Below, piece by piece: positions 51,421 through 60,930 of a stretch of DNA of 64,000 nucleotides. A program made the position numbers and the translations under genes. Under the pieces are notes generated by a model. It was not told where the DNA came from and searched no databases. It saw only the letters and a list, made by a program, of their open reading frames with translations. Position 1 is the stretch's first letter; each line of letters starts with the position of its first letter. Source of the DNA: Sporosarcina sp. FSL W8-0480 (GTDB lineage: Bacteria > Bacillota > Bacilli > Bacillales_A > Planococcaceae); contig NZ_CP150166.1 in NCBI RefSeq assembly GCF_037963765.1, positions 1,090,001 to 1,154,000 on the forward strand. The letters are read 5' to 3'.

Positions 51421-53213
51421 AAATTAATCAAATTTATTCTGATAATAATAAATTTAAATCAATAAAATTTAATAAACACTTAAATGTGATTTTAGGCATA
51501 ACAAAAGATAAATCTAAAAAAGATTCGGACACACATAACTTAGGTAAGTCTACATTAATTTCTGTTATTGATTTTATGTTGCTAAAGGAATTAAGGAATA
51601 ATGATCTTTTTAAAAAGAATTATAGTCTCCTTAAAGATTTTACTTTTTTTATAGAATTAAAGAAAGATAGTAATAGTTACGTTACAGTAAAGCGAGGTGT
51701 TAAAAATAATACTAAAATTTCACTGAAATTCCATGAGGAACCGTTTCAAGATTATAAAAATGAGATGATGTGGGATTATATTGATCTGCCTTTAACATCG
51801 AAAGATAGAAAGAAAAACCCGAAATTTATTTTAAATGACTTCTTTTCTTTTTTCAATTATGAAGAATATAATTATCGTAAATATTTGGGCTATTTTTTAA
51901 GAACCCAATATGATTATGATAAAGTTTTTAAACTTAGTAAATTTCAAGGAAAAATGATTGATTGGAAACCTGCATTATTAGATTTACTAGGTTTTGATGG
52001 CGATTTTTTAAAAGACAAGTTAGCAATTGAGAATCAAATCGATTTAACTAAAAAATATTTGGAAGAAATGAAAAACGAGCTAAGTGTCAATGACTATGAA
52101 GTGGATGTGGTAAACTCACTGATTGAAGCAAAATCAGAAGACAAGAAAAAACTAGAAAAGGAAATTGATAAATTTGATTTTTATGACAAAGAAAGAGATG
52201 AAACAAGATTAATAGTCAAGAAGATAGAAACAAAAATTAGTGAATTAAATAATCTAGAATATAGGTTGGCATATGAAGTTGAAAAAATAGAAGATACGCT
52301 TAAACATAAGTTGGATTTTGATTTAGAAAAAGTTGAAGGTATTTTTAATGAGGCGAAAATTCTCTTTGGAGACCAAATAAAAAAATCATATAGTGAGCTA
52401 GTACAATTTAACAAAGATATAATTTTAGAAAGAAATAAATATCAAGAAAAAATGCTATTGAAGAAATCCGAACAGTTAAACTTAATTAGAGAAGATTTAA
52501 AAAAATTGAACAATGAGAGAGTTAATAAACTCTCATATATTAGAAGCACAGACACAATGGAAAAATTTAAAATATATCAAAATCAATTGATAGAAGTAGA
52601 GAATGAAATTAGTCATTTGCTAAATAAATTAGATGATGTTGATGTAATAAAGTCAATAAATAAAAAAATAAAACAAATGGAGACAAAACTTGGAGAAAAT
52701 ATCCAAAACTTAGAAGAACATCTAGAAAATCCAAATGAACAGTATAATGAAATTAAAAGCCACTTTAGGTCATTGTCAAAAGATATTTTGGGTGAATCGG
52801 CTATTTTATATTACAAAATGAATACTAATAGTAATCCTGACTTTTTCGCCGATTTTGTTAATATTAATGAAACACATGTAAATTCACAATCTGATGGGTA
52901 TTCTTATAAAAAAATGTTGTGTGTTTGCTTTGATTTATCAGTACTAATAACATATTCTAAAAGAAATTTTTTTAAATTTGTTTATCATGATGGAGCTTAT
53001 GAATCAATGTCTGATACAAGGAAAATCAAATACTTAGATAAAGTACGGGAAATCTGTGAAGAGTTTGATATCCAATATATACTTACTACCCTAAGTGACG
53101 ATATTCCACGAGATTCGAATAATAATCTTTATGATTTTAACAACAATGAAATTGTGCTAGAACTTAATGATGATGAGAATAATTTAGGAAGATTGTTTAG
53201 TATGAAATTTTAG
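51417..53213 (+). CDS. DUF2326 ABC/SMC-like ATPase of ABC-three-component system
   Basis: A 598-residue RecN/SMC-like ATPase. The Walker A is split in the DUF2326 manner: HLNVILGITKDKSKKDS near residue 24, then THNLGKSTLISVIDFML near 43, with GKST. A long coiled coil covers about residues 195-455 (QIDLTKKYLEEMKNELSVND). The C-terminal half has the signature region YSYKKMLCVCFDLSVL near 500 and a Walker B-like FKFVYHDGAYESM near 525. It is the sensor/motor of an ABC-3C defence module thought to detect phage or foreign DNA. Its ATG overlaps the MC6 stop (ATGA). Confidence 0.8.
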   Translation: MKINQIYSDNNKFKSIKFNKHLNVILGITKDKSKKDSDTHNLGKSTLISVIDFMLLKELRNNDLFKKNYSLLKDFTFFIELKKDSNSYVTVKRGVKNNTKISLKFHEEPFQDYKNEMMWDYIDLPLTSKDRKKNPKFILNDFFSFFNYEEYNYRKYLGYFLRTQYDYDKVFKLSKFQGKMIDWKPALLDLLGFDGDFLKDKLAIENQIDLTKKYLEEMKNELSVNDYEVDVVNSLIEAKSEDKKKLEKEIDKFDFYDKERDETRLIVKKIETKISELNNLEYRLAYEVEKIEDTLKHKLDFDLEKVEGIFNEAKILFGDQIKKSYSELVQFNKDIILERNKYQEKMLLKKSEQLNLIREDLKKLNNERVNKLSYIRSTDTMEKFKIYQNQLIEVENEISHLLNKLDDVDVIKSINKKIKQMETKLGENIQNLEEHLENPNEQYNEIKSHFRSLSKDILGESAILYYKMNTNSNPDFFADFVNINETHVNSQSDGYSYKKMLCVCFDLSVLITYSKRNFFKFVYHDGAYESMSDTRKIKYLDKVREICEEFDIQYILTTLSDDIPRDSNNNLYDFNNNEIVLELNDDENNLGRLFSMKF

Positions 53214-53342
53214 ATAAATATAGTTATCCCAAGGTAATTTAGTTAATATCATTGAAACTAATTGGGGTAGAGTACGCTAATTTATTCTATTCTATATGTA
53301 AGTAAAGTATTGATAAGTATTAAAAATTATAAAATAAAATGG

Positions 53343-53374
53343 CAGCTAACTATAAAAAAGTTAGCTGTTTTTTT
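53343..53374 (+). terminator. Leader terminator before ardA
   Basis: A perfect 9-bp stem CAGCTAACT / AGTTAGCTG with a 7-nt loop is followed by eight Ts, 35 bp before the ardA start. Confidence 0.8.
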
Positions 53375-53408
53375 ATGCCCATTTTTAACAAAAAGGATGT
53401 GAAATCTA

Positions 53409-53909
53409 ATGGACATGCAAGTATATATCGCAAATCTCGGTAAGTACAATGAAGGCGAATTAGTTGGAGCGTGGTTTACACCACCAATTGATATGGAAGA
53501 AGTCAAAGAACGCATTGGTTTAAATGGTGAATATGAAGAATATGCCATACATGATTACGAATTACCATTTGAAATTGGTGAATACACCCCAATTTCTGAA
53601 ATCAATCGGTTATGTGCGATGGTAGAAGAATTGGAAGGATCGCCAATTTATCATGAGCTATCCGAAATTAAAAATTATTGGTTTGATAGTTTAGAAGAAT
53701 TGCTAGAAAATCAAGATGATATTATCTGTTATACAGATTGTGAAGATATGGAAGATGTGGCTCGGCATTATGTGGAAGAAACAGGCATGCTTGGGGAAGT
53801 CCCTACTAATTTACAGAACTATATTGACTATCAAGCACTTGGGAGAGATTTAGAATTAAACGGAAACTTTCTCGTTACGTCACATGGTGTATTTGAATAT
53901 GTTGGATAA
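53409..53909 (+). CDS. ardA: ArdA antirestriction protein (Tn916 Orf18)
   Basis: ArdA is a DNA-mimic that inhibits type I restriction-modification enzymes as an ICE enters a new host. The 166-residue protein matches Tn916 Orf18 in length. VYIANLGKYNEGELVGAWFT at the start is the family signature, and the rest is strongly acidic (EEVKERIGLNGEYEEYAIHD), as expected for a DNA mimic. AAAAGGATG precedes the ATG, and a terminator leader upstream could restrict expression. Confidence 0.95.
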   Translation: MDMQVYIANLGKYNEGELVGAWFTPPIDMEEVKERIGLNGEYEEYAIHDYELPFEIGEYTPISEINRLCAMVEELEGSPIYHELSEIKNYWFDSLEELLENQDDIICYTDCEDMEDVARHYVEETGMLGEVPTNLQNYIDYQALGRDLELNGNFLVTSHGVFEYVG

Positions 53910-53929
53910 GTAAATATAAAAATTGTGAA

Positions 53930-53962
53930 ACAGTCTGTGTACATGCAGGCTGTTTTCTTTTT
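53930..53962 (+). terminator. Leader terminator before tcpE
   Basis: A stem ACAGTCTG / CAGGCTGT with loop TGTACATG is followed by TTTTCTTTTT, ending 14 bp before the next start and overlapping the ribosome binding region. Confidence 0.7.
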
Positions 53963-53975
53963 GAAAGGAGAACGT

Positions 53976-54368
53976 ATGAAAAAATTAAAAAGTTATACAC
54001 GTATTTGGTCGGTTGAAAAAGTCATTTATGCGATTAATGATTTTCGATTGCCATTTCCTGTCACCTTTAATCAAATGGCTTGGTTTGTACTCTCTTTACT
54101 ACTCGTCATGTTACTTGGGAATCTTCCCCCACTCTCATTAATTAATGGAGCGTTATTAAAATATGTGGGAATTCCTGTTGGTTTAACATGGTTTATGAGT
54201 CAAAAAACGTTTGATGGCAAAAAGCCATATAGTTTTCTGAAATCGGTTATCACTTACTTTATTCGTCCTAAAAGGACTTACGCAGGGAAGCCAATCAAAT
54301 TACAACAGATGAAAGTGAATGAAAGTATTACAGCTGTAAGGAGTGAAGTCCATGCGTTATCCGATTAA
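53976..54368 (+). CDS. tcpE: TcpE-family conjugation protein (Tn916 Orf17)
   Basis: A 130-residue membrane protein of the conjugation channel. The ATG at 53976 follows AAAGGAG. SYTRIWSVEKVIYAINDFRL and PFPVTFNQMAWFVLSLLLVM are typical of Orf17/TcpE, and there are two membrane helices in residues 38-80. It overlaps the VirB4-like gene by 17 bp. Confidence 0.85.
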   Translation: MKKLKSYTRIWSVEKVIYAINDFRLPFPVTFNQMAWFVLSLLLVMLLGNLPPLSLINGALLKYVGIPVGLTWFMSQKTFDGKKPYSFLKSVITYFIRPKRTYAGKPIKLQQMKVNESITAVRSEVHALSD

Positions 54369-56799
54369 ATATATGGAAAACAATCTTGTCTTTAATCATG
54401 ATGGAGAATGTTTTGCCTATTATGAATTACTTCCCTATAATTATTCTTTTTTATCGCCAGATGAAAAAATCCAAGTGCATGATCATTTTCGCCAATTGAT
54501 TGCACAAAATCAAGATGGTAAAATTCATGCTCTACAGATTAGTACCGCGAGTAGTATTCGGTCTGTCCAAGAACGAAGTAAAGAGTTAGTGTCAGGACGA
54601 TTACAAGAAGTTGCTTATGAACGGATTGACGACCAAACAGAAGCGCTTGTGTCGATGATTGGGGAACATCAAGTCGATTACCGTTTCTTTATCGGTTTTA
54701 AACTGCTCTTGAATGAAGAAGAAGTCAGTATGAAATCAATGGGGAAAAACATTAAAAATTCACTTTCTTCATTTGTCCGTGACGTAAACCATCACCTGAT
54801 GGGAGATTTTGTTTCCATGCCTCATGATGAAATGAGACGTTTCTCTAAAATGGAATCTTTATTACAAAACAAAATAGCTAGACGTTTTAAGATCCGCCCT
54901 TTAAATAAAAATGATTTTGGCTACCTAATTGAACATCTTCATGGACAATCAGACATTGCTTATGAGGAATATGATTATCCTCTCCCTCTAAAGAAGTTGA
55001 AAAAGGAAACGTTAGTAAAGCGTTATGACTTGGTCAAACCGACTCGTTGTTTGATTGAGGAAAACCAACGTTATTTAAAAATCGTACAGGAAGAACAGAC
55101 AACGTACGTTGCTTATTTTACGATTAATTCGATTGTAGGTGATTTGGAGTTTCCTTCGGATGAAATTTTTTATTATCAACAACAACAATTCACTTTTCCG
55201 ATTGATACGTCCATGAACGTAGAAATAGTCACCAACAAAAAAGCCTTGTCTACGGTGCGGAATAAGAAAAAGGAGTTAAAGGATTTAGATAACCATGCCT
55301 GGGAATCCGATAACGAAACAGGAAGTAATGTCATCGACGCATTAGAACAAGTGAATGAATTAGAAGATGTGCTCGACCAAACGAAAGAATCGATGTATAA
55401 GTTAAGCTATGTTATTCGAGTTTCTGCTTCTAATTTGGAAGAACTTAAACAGCGGTGTAATGAAGTAAAAGATTTTTATGATGATTTAAACGTAAAACTT
55501 GTTCGTCCATTTGGAGATATGATCGGTTTACACAGTGAATTTATTCCTTCCAGTAAGCGTTATATGAATGATTATATTCAATATGTCACGTCTGATTTTC
55601 TTGCAGGACTTGGATTTGGGGCTACGCAAATGCTTGGTGAAACAGAAGGGATTTATTTTGGCTATAACTTGGACACTGGAAGAAATGTATATCTTAACCC
55701 GAGCTTAGCCAGTCAAGGGGTCAAAGGTTCGGTCACCAATGCGTTAGCTTCTGCATTCTTAGGTTCACTTGGTGGTGGGAAATCTTTTTCCAATAATCTA
55801 TTAGTCTATTATGCCGTACTCTTTGGTGGACAAGCACTCATTGTTGATCCAAAGGCAGAACGGGGAAACTGGAAAGAAACGTTACCTGAAATTGCTCATG
55901 AAATAAATATTGTAAATTTAACAAGTGAGGATTCCAACAAAGGACTACTTGATCCTTTTGTCATCATGAAAAAGAAAAAGGATTCAGAAAGCCTTGCGAT
56001 TGATATTCTCACTTTCCTCACGGGTATCTCTAGTCGTGATGGTGAAAAATTTCCTGTATTACGACGCGCAATTCGTGCGGTCAGTCAACAAGCGGAACGT
56101 GGGTTGCTTCTTGTTATCCAGGAACTTAGAAGTGATCCGAATCCATTAGCTGGACCGATTGCAGATCATATTGAAAGTTTTACCGATTATGATTTTGCTC
56201 ACCTTCTGTTTTCAGATGGAACGGTGAAAAACTCGATTAGTTTGGAAAAGCAGTTAAACATTATTCAAGTGGCAGATTTAGTGTTACCAGATGCAGAAAC
56301 GAGTTTTGAAGAATATACAACGATGGAACTGCTTAGTGTTGCCATGCTGATTGTCATTTCTACTTTTGCATTAGACTTCATTCATTCTGACCGTAGCATT
56401 TTTAAAATTGTTGATTTGGACGAAGCTTGGAGCTTCCTACAAGTCGCTCAAGGGAAAACACTTTCCAATAAATTGGTTCGTGCAGGACGTGCCATGAATG
56501 CTGGCGTGTACTTTGTCACTCAGAATGCGGATGATTTAACCGATGAAAAATTGAAGAATAATATCGGTGTGAAGTTTGCTTTTCGATCCAGAGATATCAA
56601 TGAAATTAAAAAGACACTTGAATTCTTTGGAGTGGATAAAGAAGATGAGGGAAATCAAAGGCGCCTACGGGAACTGGAGAATGGACAATGTTTGATGCAG
56701 GATTTATATGGGCGTGTCGGAATTATTCAAGTTCACCCTGTCTTTGAAGATTTATTCCATGCTTTCGATACGCGACCACCTGTAAAGGAAACGAGGTGA
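54352..56799 (+). CDS. VirB4/ConE-like conjugation ATPase (Tn916 Orf16)
   Basis: The motor ATPase of the type IV secretion channel, cytoplasmic and membrane-associated. The 815-residue length fits Orf16/ConE. Walker A is ASAFLGSLGGGKSFSNNLLV near residue 467, Walker B FKIVDLDEAWSFLQ near 683, followed by RAGRAMNAGVYFVTQNADDL near 705. The N-terminal half is the VirB4-type membrane-binding domain. The start is the ATG at 54352 after AAGGAG, inside the end of tcpE. Confidence 0.93.
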   Translation: MRYPIKYMENNLVFNHDGECFAYYELLPYNYSFLSPDEKIQVHDHFRQLIAQNQDGKIHALQISTASSIRSVQERSKELVSGRLQEVAYERIDDQTEALVSMIGEHQVDYRFFIGFKLLLNEEEVSMKSMGKNIKNSLSSFVRDVNHHLMGDFVSMPHDEMRRFSKMESLLQNKIARRFKIRPLNKNDFGYLIEHLHGQSDIAYEEYDYPLPLKKLKKETLVKRYDLVKPTRCLIEENQRYLKIVQEEQTTYVAYFTINSIVGDLEFPSDEIFYYQQQQFTFPIDTSMNVEIVTNKKALSTVRNKKKELKDLDNHAWESDNETGSNVIDALEQVNELEDVLDQTKESMYKLSYVIRVSASNLEELKQRCNEVKDFYDDLNVKLVRPFGDMIGLHSEFIPSSKRYMNDYIQYVTSDFLAGLGFGATQMLGETEGIYFGYNLDTGRNVYLNPSLASQGVKGSVTNALASAFLGSLGGGKSFSNNLLVYYAVLFGGQALIVDPKAERGNWKETLPEIAHEINIVNLTSEDSNKGLLDPFVIMKKKKDSESLAIDILTFLTGISSRDGEKFPVLRRAIRAVSQQAERGLLLVIQELRSDPNPLAGPIADHIESFTDYDFAHLLFSDGTVKNSISLEKQLNIIQVADLVLPDAETSFEEYTTMELLSVAMLIVISTFALDFIHSDRSIFKIVDLDEAWSFLQVAQGKTLSNKLVRAGRAMNAGVYFVTQNADDLTDEKLKNNIGVKFAFRSRDINEIKKTLEFFGVDKEDEGNQRRLRELENGQCLMQDLYGRVGIIQVHPVFEDLFHAFDTRPPVKETR

Positions 56800-56803
56800 C
56801 AAA

Positions 56804-58984
56804 ATGAACAAACAAAAAATAAAGAAGATCGTCCTAACGGTGGTACTCATTGGTGCCGCCGTTTTTCTTTGTCTTCTTTTACTTGGAACATTTGCACAAG
56901 CTGCTGGTTTAGTGGATGATACGGTATCGGAAGACAATTTGTATTCTAAATATGCCCTTGACCATTACCAACTCGATTTTTACGTGGATACGGGTTGGGA
57001 TTGGCTCCCGTGGAACTGGAATGATGGCATCGGAAAACAAGTGATGTATGGCCTATATACAATCACCAATTTTATCTGGATTATTAGCCTATATTTATCA
57101 AATGCGACAGGCTACTTAATCCAACAAGCCTATTCATTGGATTTCATTTCACAAACAGCGGATGCCATCGGGAAGAATATGCAAACATTAGCTGGAATCA
57201 CCGCCAGTGGTTTTAGCAGTTCGGGGTTTTATGTGGGCTTCCTGCTTATCTTTATTTTAGTAATCGGGATTTACGTGGCCTATACAGGATTAATGAAACG
57301 GGAAACGACAAAAGCCATTCGAGCGATTCTCAATTTTTTAGTTGTGTTTATTTTGTCTGCCTCCTTTATTGCCTACGCTCCAACATATATCAGTAAAATC
57401 AATGATTTTTCAGCAGATATTAGTCAAGCAAGTTTGGACTTAGGAACCAAAATTTTGATGCCGAACTCGACAAGTCAAGGGAAAGATAGTGTGGATATGA
57501 TACGGAATAACCTTTTTTCTATTCAAGTGGAACAACCATGGTTATTATTACAATTTGGTGATTCAGATAAAGAGACGATTGGCGAAGAACGTGTCGAAGC
57601 CTTAGTTTCCACTAGTCCAGATGCCAATAACGGAAAAGATCGGGAAGATGCCGTCAAAACAGAAATTGAAGATCACGACAATAAAAATTTAACGATTACG
57701 AAGACCACTACACGTTTAGGAATGGTCTTCTTTTTGTTTCTATTTAATATCGGAATTTCCATTTTTGTGTTTCTTTTATCGGGAATTATGATTTTCTCAC
57801 AAATTCTGTTTATTATCTATGCCATGTTTCTACCTATCAGTTTTTTATTGTCCATGATACCTACCTTTGAAAACATGGGAAAACAGGCGATTATGAAATT
57901 GTTTAATGTGATTATGCTTCGTGCTGGGATTACATTAATCATTACTGTTGCTTTCAGTATTTCTTCCATGCTTTACAGTTTAACAACGAGTTATCCATTT
58001 TTCTTGATTGCCTTCTTACAGATTGTGACATTTGCGGGCATTTACATGAAGCTTGGTGACATTATGAGCATGTTCAAACTGCAAAGCAATGACTTGCAAC
58101 AAGTTGGACGTCAAGTCATGCGTCGTCCTTACCGAATGTTTAATCGGGGCAGTCGCCGATTACAACGAAAAATTGGACGTACTCTTGCGGGGGCAACAGC
58201 TGGAGCAACGGTCGGAGCAATGGTCGGGAAATCAAAACAAGCAAAAGGTTCGTCCTCTTCACTACGTCCATTGCAACGGCTAACATCGACTACAAAAAAT
58301 AACAAAGAACGCTCAAATGCAAATACAAAACCAACCTCTTTGAGCCAAAAAGTAGGTCAAGTCACAGGAAAAGTGCTTGGTGCGAAAAAGCAGTTACGTG
58401 CAAATTTTAAGTATCGTAAAGATCAGCTACATGATTTACCTACTACTGCTCAATATGCGGTCATGAAAGGAAAAGAACAACTTACAAAACCTTCCCGCGA
58501 TTTTAAAGAAGGGATAAAACAAGCAAAAGAAAAGAGACAAAAAACACATGCAGAACGTAAAGCAAAACATCGTCAAACAATTGCAGATAGGCGACAAGCT
58601 TTGGATAAAAAACGTACTCCTTCTCGGGAATTTGTCAGTCCTAAACGGCCGGTCACACAAAAAGGCAATGAATCGTTACATCAGGATAGATTAAAGAAAC
58701 CACCTGTTCAAGAAAAGCAAAAGACTAAACCTGTCACAATAGTCGAACATAGGAAGCCAACCAAATTACAACAACGGTTATCCAGTCCACACAGAAAAGA
58801 GCATCTGATTGAAACCGATCATTCTAAACAGCCTGTTAAAAAAGGAAACCTACCTGTTCAAGAAGAACGTTCCCGATTAAAAAATAATCGAAAAATCACC
58901 AAACGCCCTTCTAAACCCCTTAAACGAACAAGACAAAAGCAGATTAAGAAACGGTTCGTGCAAACAAGTAGGGGGAAACGCTGA
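56804..58984 (+). CDS. VirB6/TrbL-like membrane channel protein (Tn916 Orf15)
   Basis: A 726-residue polytopic membrane protein that forms the channel core. A signal-like first helix (IVLTVVLIGAAVFLCLLLLG) is followed by about six further helices up to residue 420. The last 300 residues are cytoplasmic and very basic (poly-Lys/Arg with Gln and Thr), starting with a Gly/Ala run (TLAGATAGATVGAMVGKSKQ). Strong lysine richness suggests DNA contact or interaction with the coupling protein. It overlaps the following ATG by one base. Confidence 0.88.
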   Translation: MNKQKIKKIVLTVVLIGAAVFLCLLLLGTFAQAAGLVDDTVSEDNLYSKYALDHYQLDFYVDTGWDWLPWNWNDGIGKQVMYGLYTITNFIWIISLYLSNATGYLIQQAYSLDFISQTADAIGKNMQTLAGITASGFSSSGFYVGFLLIFILVIGIYVAYTGLMKRETTKAIRAILNFLVVFILSASFIAYAPTYISKINDFSADISQASLDLGTKILMPNSTSQGKDSVDMIRNNLFSIQVEQPWLLLQFGDSDKETIGEERVEALVSTSPDANNGKDREDAVKTEIEDHDNKNLTITKTTTRLGMVFFLFLFNIGISIFVFLLSGIMIFSQILFIIYAMFLPISFLLSMIPTFENMGKQAIMKLFNVIMLRAGITLIITVAFSISSMLYSLTTSYPFFLIAFLQIVTFAGIYMKLGDIMSMFKLQSNDLQQVGRQVMRRPYRMFNRGSRRLQRKIGRTLAGATAGATVGAMVGKSKQAKGSSSSLRPLQRLTSTTKNNKERSNANTKPTSLSQKVGQVTGKVLGAKKQLRANFKYRKDQLHDLPTTAQYAVMKGKEQLTKPSRDFKEGIKQAKEKRQKTHAERKAKHRQTIADRRQALDKKRTPSREFVSPKRPVTQKGNESLHQDRLKKPPVQEKQKTKPVTIVEHRKPTKLQQRLSSPHRKEHLIETDHSKQPVKKGNLPVQEERSRLKNNRKITKRPSKPLKRTRQKQIKKRFVQTSRGKR

Positions 58985-60003
58985 TGAAGATGATGAGATT
59001 AAAAATCACGTTAATCACTTGGGGATTAGGATTTATTGCGTTGTTTGGGCTATTAGCATTTGTAGCTATTTTTATATCGAATGAAGAACATTCATCAGAT
59101 GGTGGTGACTTCATTAGTGAAATAGGCGGTATATCGGTTTCTGCGGACGTATTAAAGCATCAAGCTATGGTAGAAAAATATGCGAAAGAATATGGCATTC
59201 TTGAGTATGTTTCGACACTACTTGCCATTATTGAAGTGGAAAGCGGTGGCAAGTTAAAAGATGTGATGCAATCAAGTGAATCGTTGGGATTACCACCTAA
59301 TACATTGGATACCGAAGCATCTATTCAACAAGGAACAAAATATTTTGCGGATTTATTACGTTCCGCGGAACGAAGTGGTGTTGATGGCAGTACAGTCATT
59401 CAGGCTTACAACTATGGTGGTGCTTTTATTGATTATGTCGCAAAACGAGGGAACTCTTACTCTTTTGAACTAGCTGAAAGCTTTGCGAAGGAACGGTCAG
59501 GGGGAAGTAAAGTCACTTACTCCAATCCGATAGCCGTAAAGAAAAACGGGGGCTGGCGTTATCTTTATGGAAATATGTTTTATGTCGATTTAGTGAGTCA
59601 ATATTTCATTTCTGTCCAATTTGATGATGAAATGGTTCAAGTTGTTATGAATGAAGCCCTAAAGTATGAAGGGTTCCCTTATGTCTTTGGGGGTGACAAT
59701 CCAAAGACCTCTTTTGATTGTAGTGGACTGACACAATGGAGTTATCGGAAGGCCGGTATCAACTTACCTAGAACAGCACAGCAACAATATGACGTAACCC
59801 AGCATATTCCACTTTCTCAAGCAAAACCGGGTGATTTAGTATTTTTTCATTCCACTTATAACGCAGGAACCTATGTCACGCATGTTGGTATCTACATTGG
59901 AAACAACCAAATGTATAACGCAGGCGATCCGATTGGTTATGCGGATTTGACGTCTTCTTACTGGCAAAAGCACCTAATTGGAGCTGGACGGATAAAAAAA
60001 TAG
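58984..60003 (+). CDS. CwlT-like bifunctional cell-wall hydrolase (Tn916 Orf14)
   Basis: A 339-residue envelope enzyme that opens the peptidoglycan for the mating channel. A membrane anchor (LITWGLGFIALFGLLAFVAI) is followed by a lysozyme-like domain (EYVSTLLAIIEVESGGKLKD near residue 75, with the catalytic Glu, and SSESLGLPPN). The C-terminal NlpC/P60 peptidase has FDCSGLTQWSYRKAGINLPR near 245, giving Cys, and YVTHVGIYIGNNQMYN near 297, giving His. The domain order equals that of CwlT of ICEBs1 and Orf14 of Tn916. Confidence 0.95.
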   Translation: MKMMRLKITLITWGLGFIALFGLLAFVAIFISNEEHSSDGGDFISEIGGISVSADVLKHQAMVEKYAKEYGILEYVSTLLAIIEVESGGKLKDVMQSSESLGLPPNTLDTEASIQQGTKYFADLLRSAERSGVDGSTVIQAYNYGGAFIDYVAKRGNSYSFELAESFAKERSGGSKVTYSNPIAVKKNGGWRYLYGNMFYVDLVSQYFISVQFDDEMVQVVMNEALKYEGFPYVFGGDNPKTSFDCSGLTQWSYRKAGINLPRTAQQQYDVTQHIPLSQAKPGDLVFFHSTYNAGTYVTHVGIYIGNNQMYNAGDPIGYADLTSSYWQKHLIGAGRIKK

Positions 60004-60018
60004 AAAGGGTTGGATAAA

Positions 60019-60930
60019 ATGAAGGGATTATTTAAGAAGCAAGACAAGCAAACGAAAGAGACAAAATCTAAAAAGCTGAAAGTACGGAAGTTTGGAGCAC
60101 GGAAAAAGTCAGTGATAATTTTATGGATAGTTCTCATTGGAAGCCTTGCCTTTGGAGTATATAAAAACTTTACAGCGATTGACCGACATACCATTCATGA
60201 AAGAGAAATCATTGAAACAAAGATCATGGATACGAATGCGATTGAGAGCTTTACCAAAAACTTTGTGAAAGATTACTATACATGGCAAAATAAAAAAGAA
60301 TCCATTGAACAGCGAACAGAAAAGATAAATGATTACTTGACAGAGGATTTACAAGCTTTAAATACTGATACTGTTAGAGCTGATATTCCTACCAGTTCCA
60401 GTGTAGGTGATATAAACATTTGGTCAGTATCGCAAGAAAATGAGGATACCTATGCGGTTGTTTATTCGGTGGAACAAAAAATCACAGAAGATAAAAATAG
60501 TGAGTGGATTCGCTCTGCCTATCGTGTTCTACTTCATCAAGATAATACAGGTAACCTAGTAATTACACAAAATCCTACCTTATGGAGCTTACCGAATAAA
60601 TCAGATTATGAGCCACAACAACCTGAAAGCAATGGAACAGTCGATTCCGATACTATACAGGAAGTGACCGAGTTTTTGGAGACGTTTTTTGCGTTTTATC
60701 CGACTGCGACGGATAAAGAACTTGCTTATTATGTGAAAAATAATGCCTTACCACCGATTGGTAAGGATTATTTATTTTCAGAGCTAGTTAATCCTGTATT
60801 CCAACAGTCTGGAAATCAGGTATATGTCTGGGTATCGGTGAAGTATTTGGATGAGACGACAAAAGCAACGCAGTTTTTACAGTATGTGCTCACTTTAGAG
60901 AAGGATACGAATTGGATGATTGTAAAATAA
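60019..60930 (+). CDS. TcpC-family conjugal transfer protein (Tn916 Orf13)
   Basis: A 303-residue membrane-anchored channel protein, a structural relative of VirB8. The N-terminal segment is basic and a single membrane helix (SVIILWIVLIGSLAFGVYKN) precedes two NTF2-like domains. The ATG at 60019 lies 9 bp after AAAGGG. An in-frame TTG at 60010 is too close to the box. It is the last conjugation gene in Tn916 order. In Tn916 the tetracycline resistance region follows at this place. Confidence 0.9.
   Translation: MKGLFKKQDKQTKETKSKKLKVRKFGARKKSVIILWIVLIGSLAFGVYKNFTAIDRHTIHEREIIETKIMDTNAIESFTKNFVKDYYTWQNKKESIEQRTEKINDYLTEDLQALNTDTVRADIPTSSSVGDINIWSVSQENEDTYAVVYSVEQKITEDKNSEWIRSAYRVLLHQDNTGNLVITQNPTLWSLPNKSDYEPQQPESNGTVDSDTIQEVTEFLETFFAFYPTATDKELAYYVKNNALPPIGKDYLFSELVNPVFQQSGNQVYVWVSVKYLDETTKATQFLQYVLTLEKDTNWMIVK

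Larger units (their letters stand above)
44881..60930 (+). mobile_element. Tn916/ICEBs1-type integrative conjugative element
   Basis: Gene order matches the conjugation block of Tn916: orf24-like, orf23, orf22, orf21 (coupling ATPase), oriT, orf20 (relaxase), small membrane proteins, orf18 (ardA), orf17, orf16, orf15, orf14, orf13. Additions are a cytosine methyltransferase at the left end and a four-gene ABC-three-component module before ardA. The left boundary is near the rlmCD 3' end, whose CATGTGGAGTGTGT near 9704 resembles the rum attachment core used by streptococcal ICEs. The integrase and right end are not in the window, so the real extent is unknown. Confidence 0.85.
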
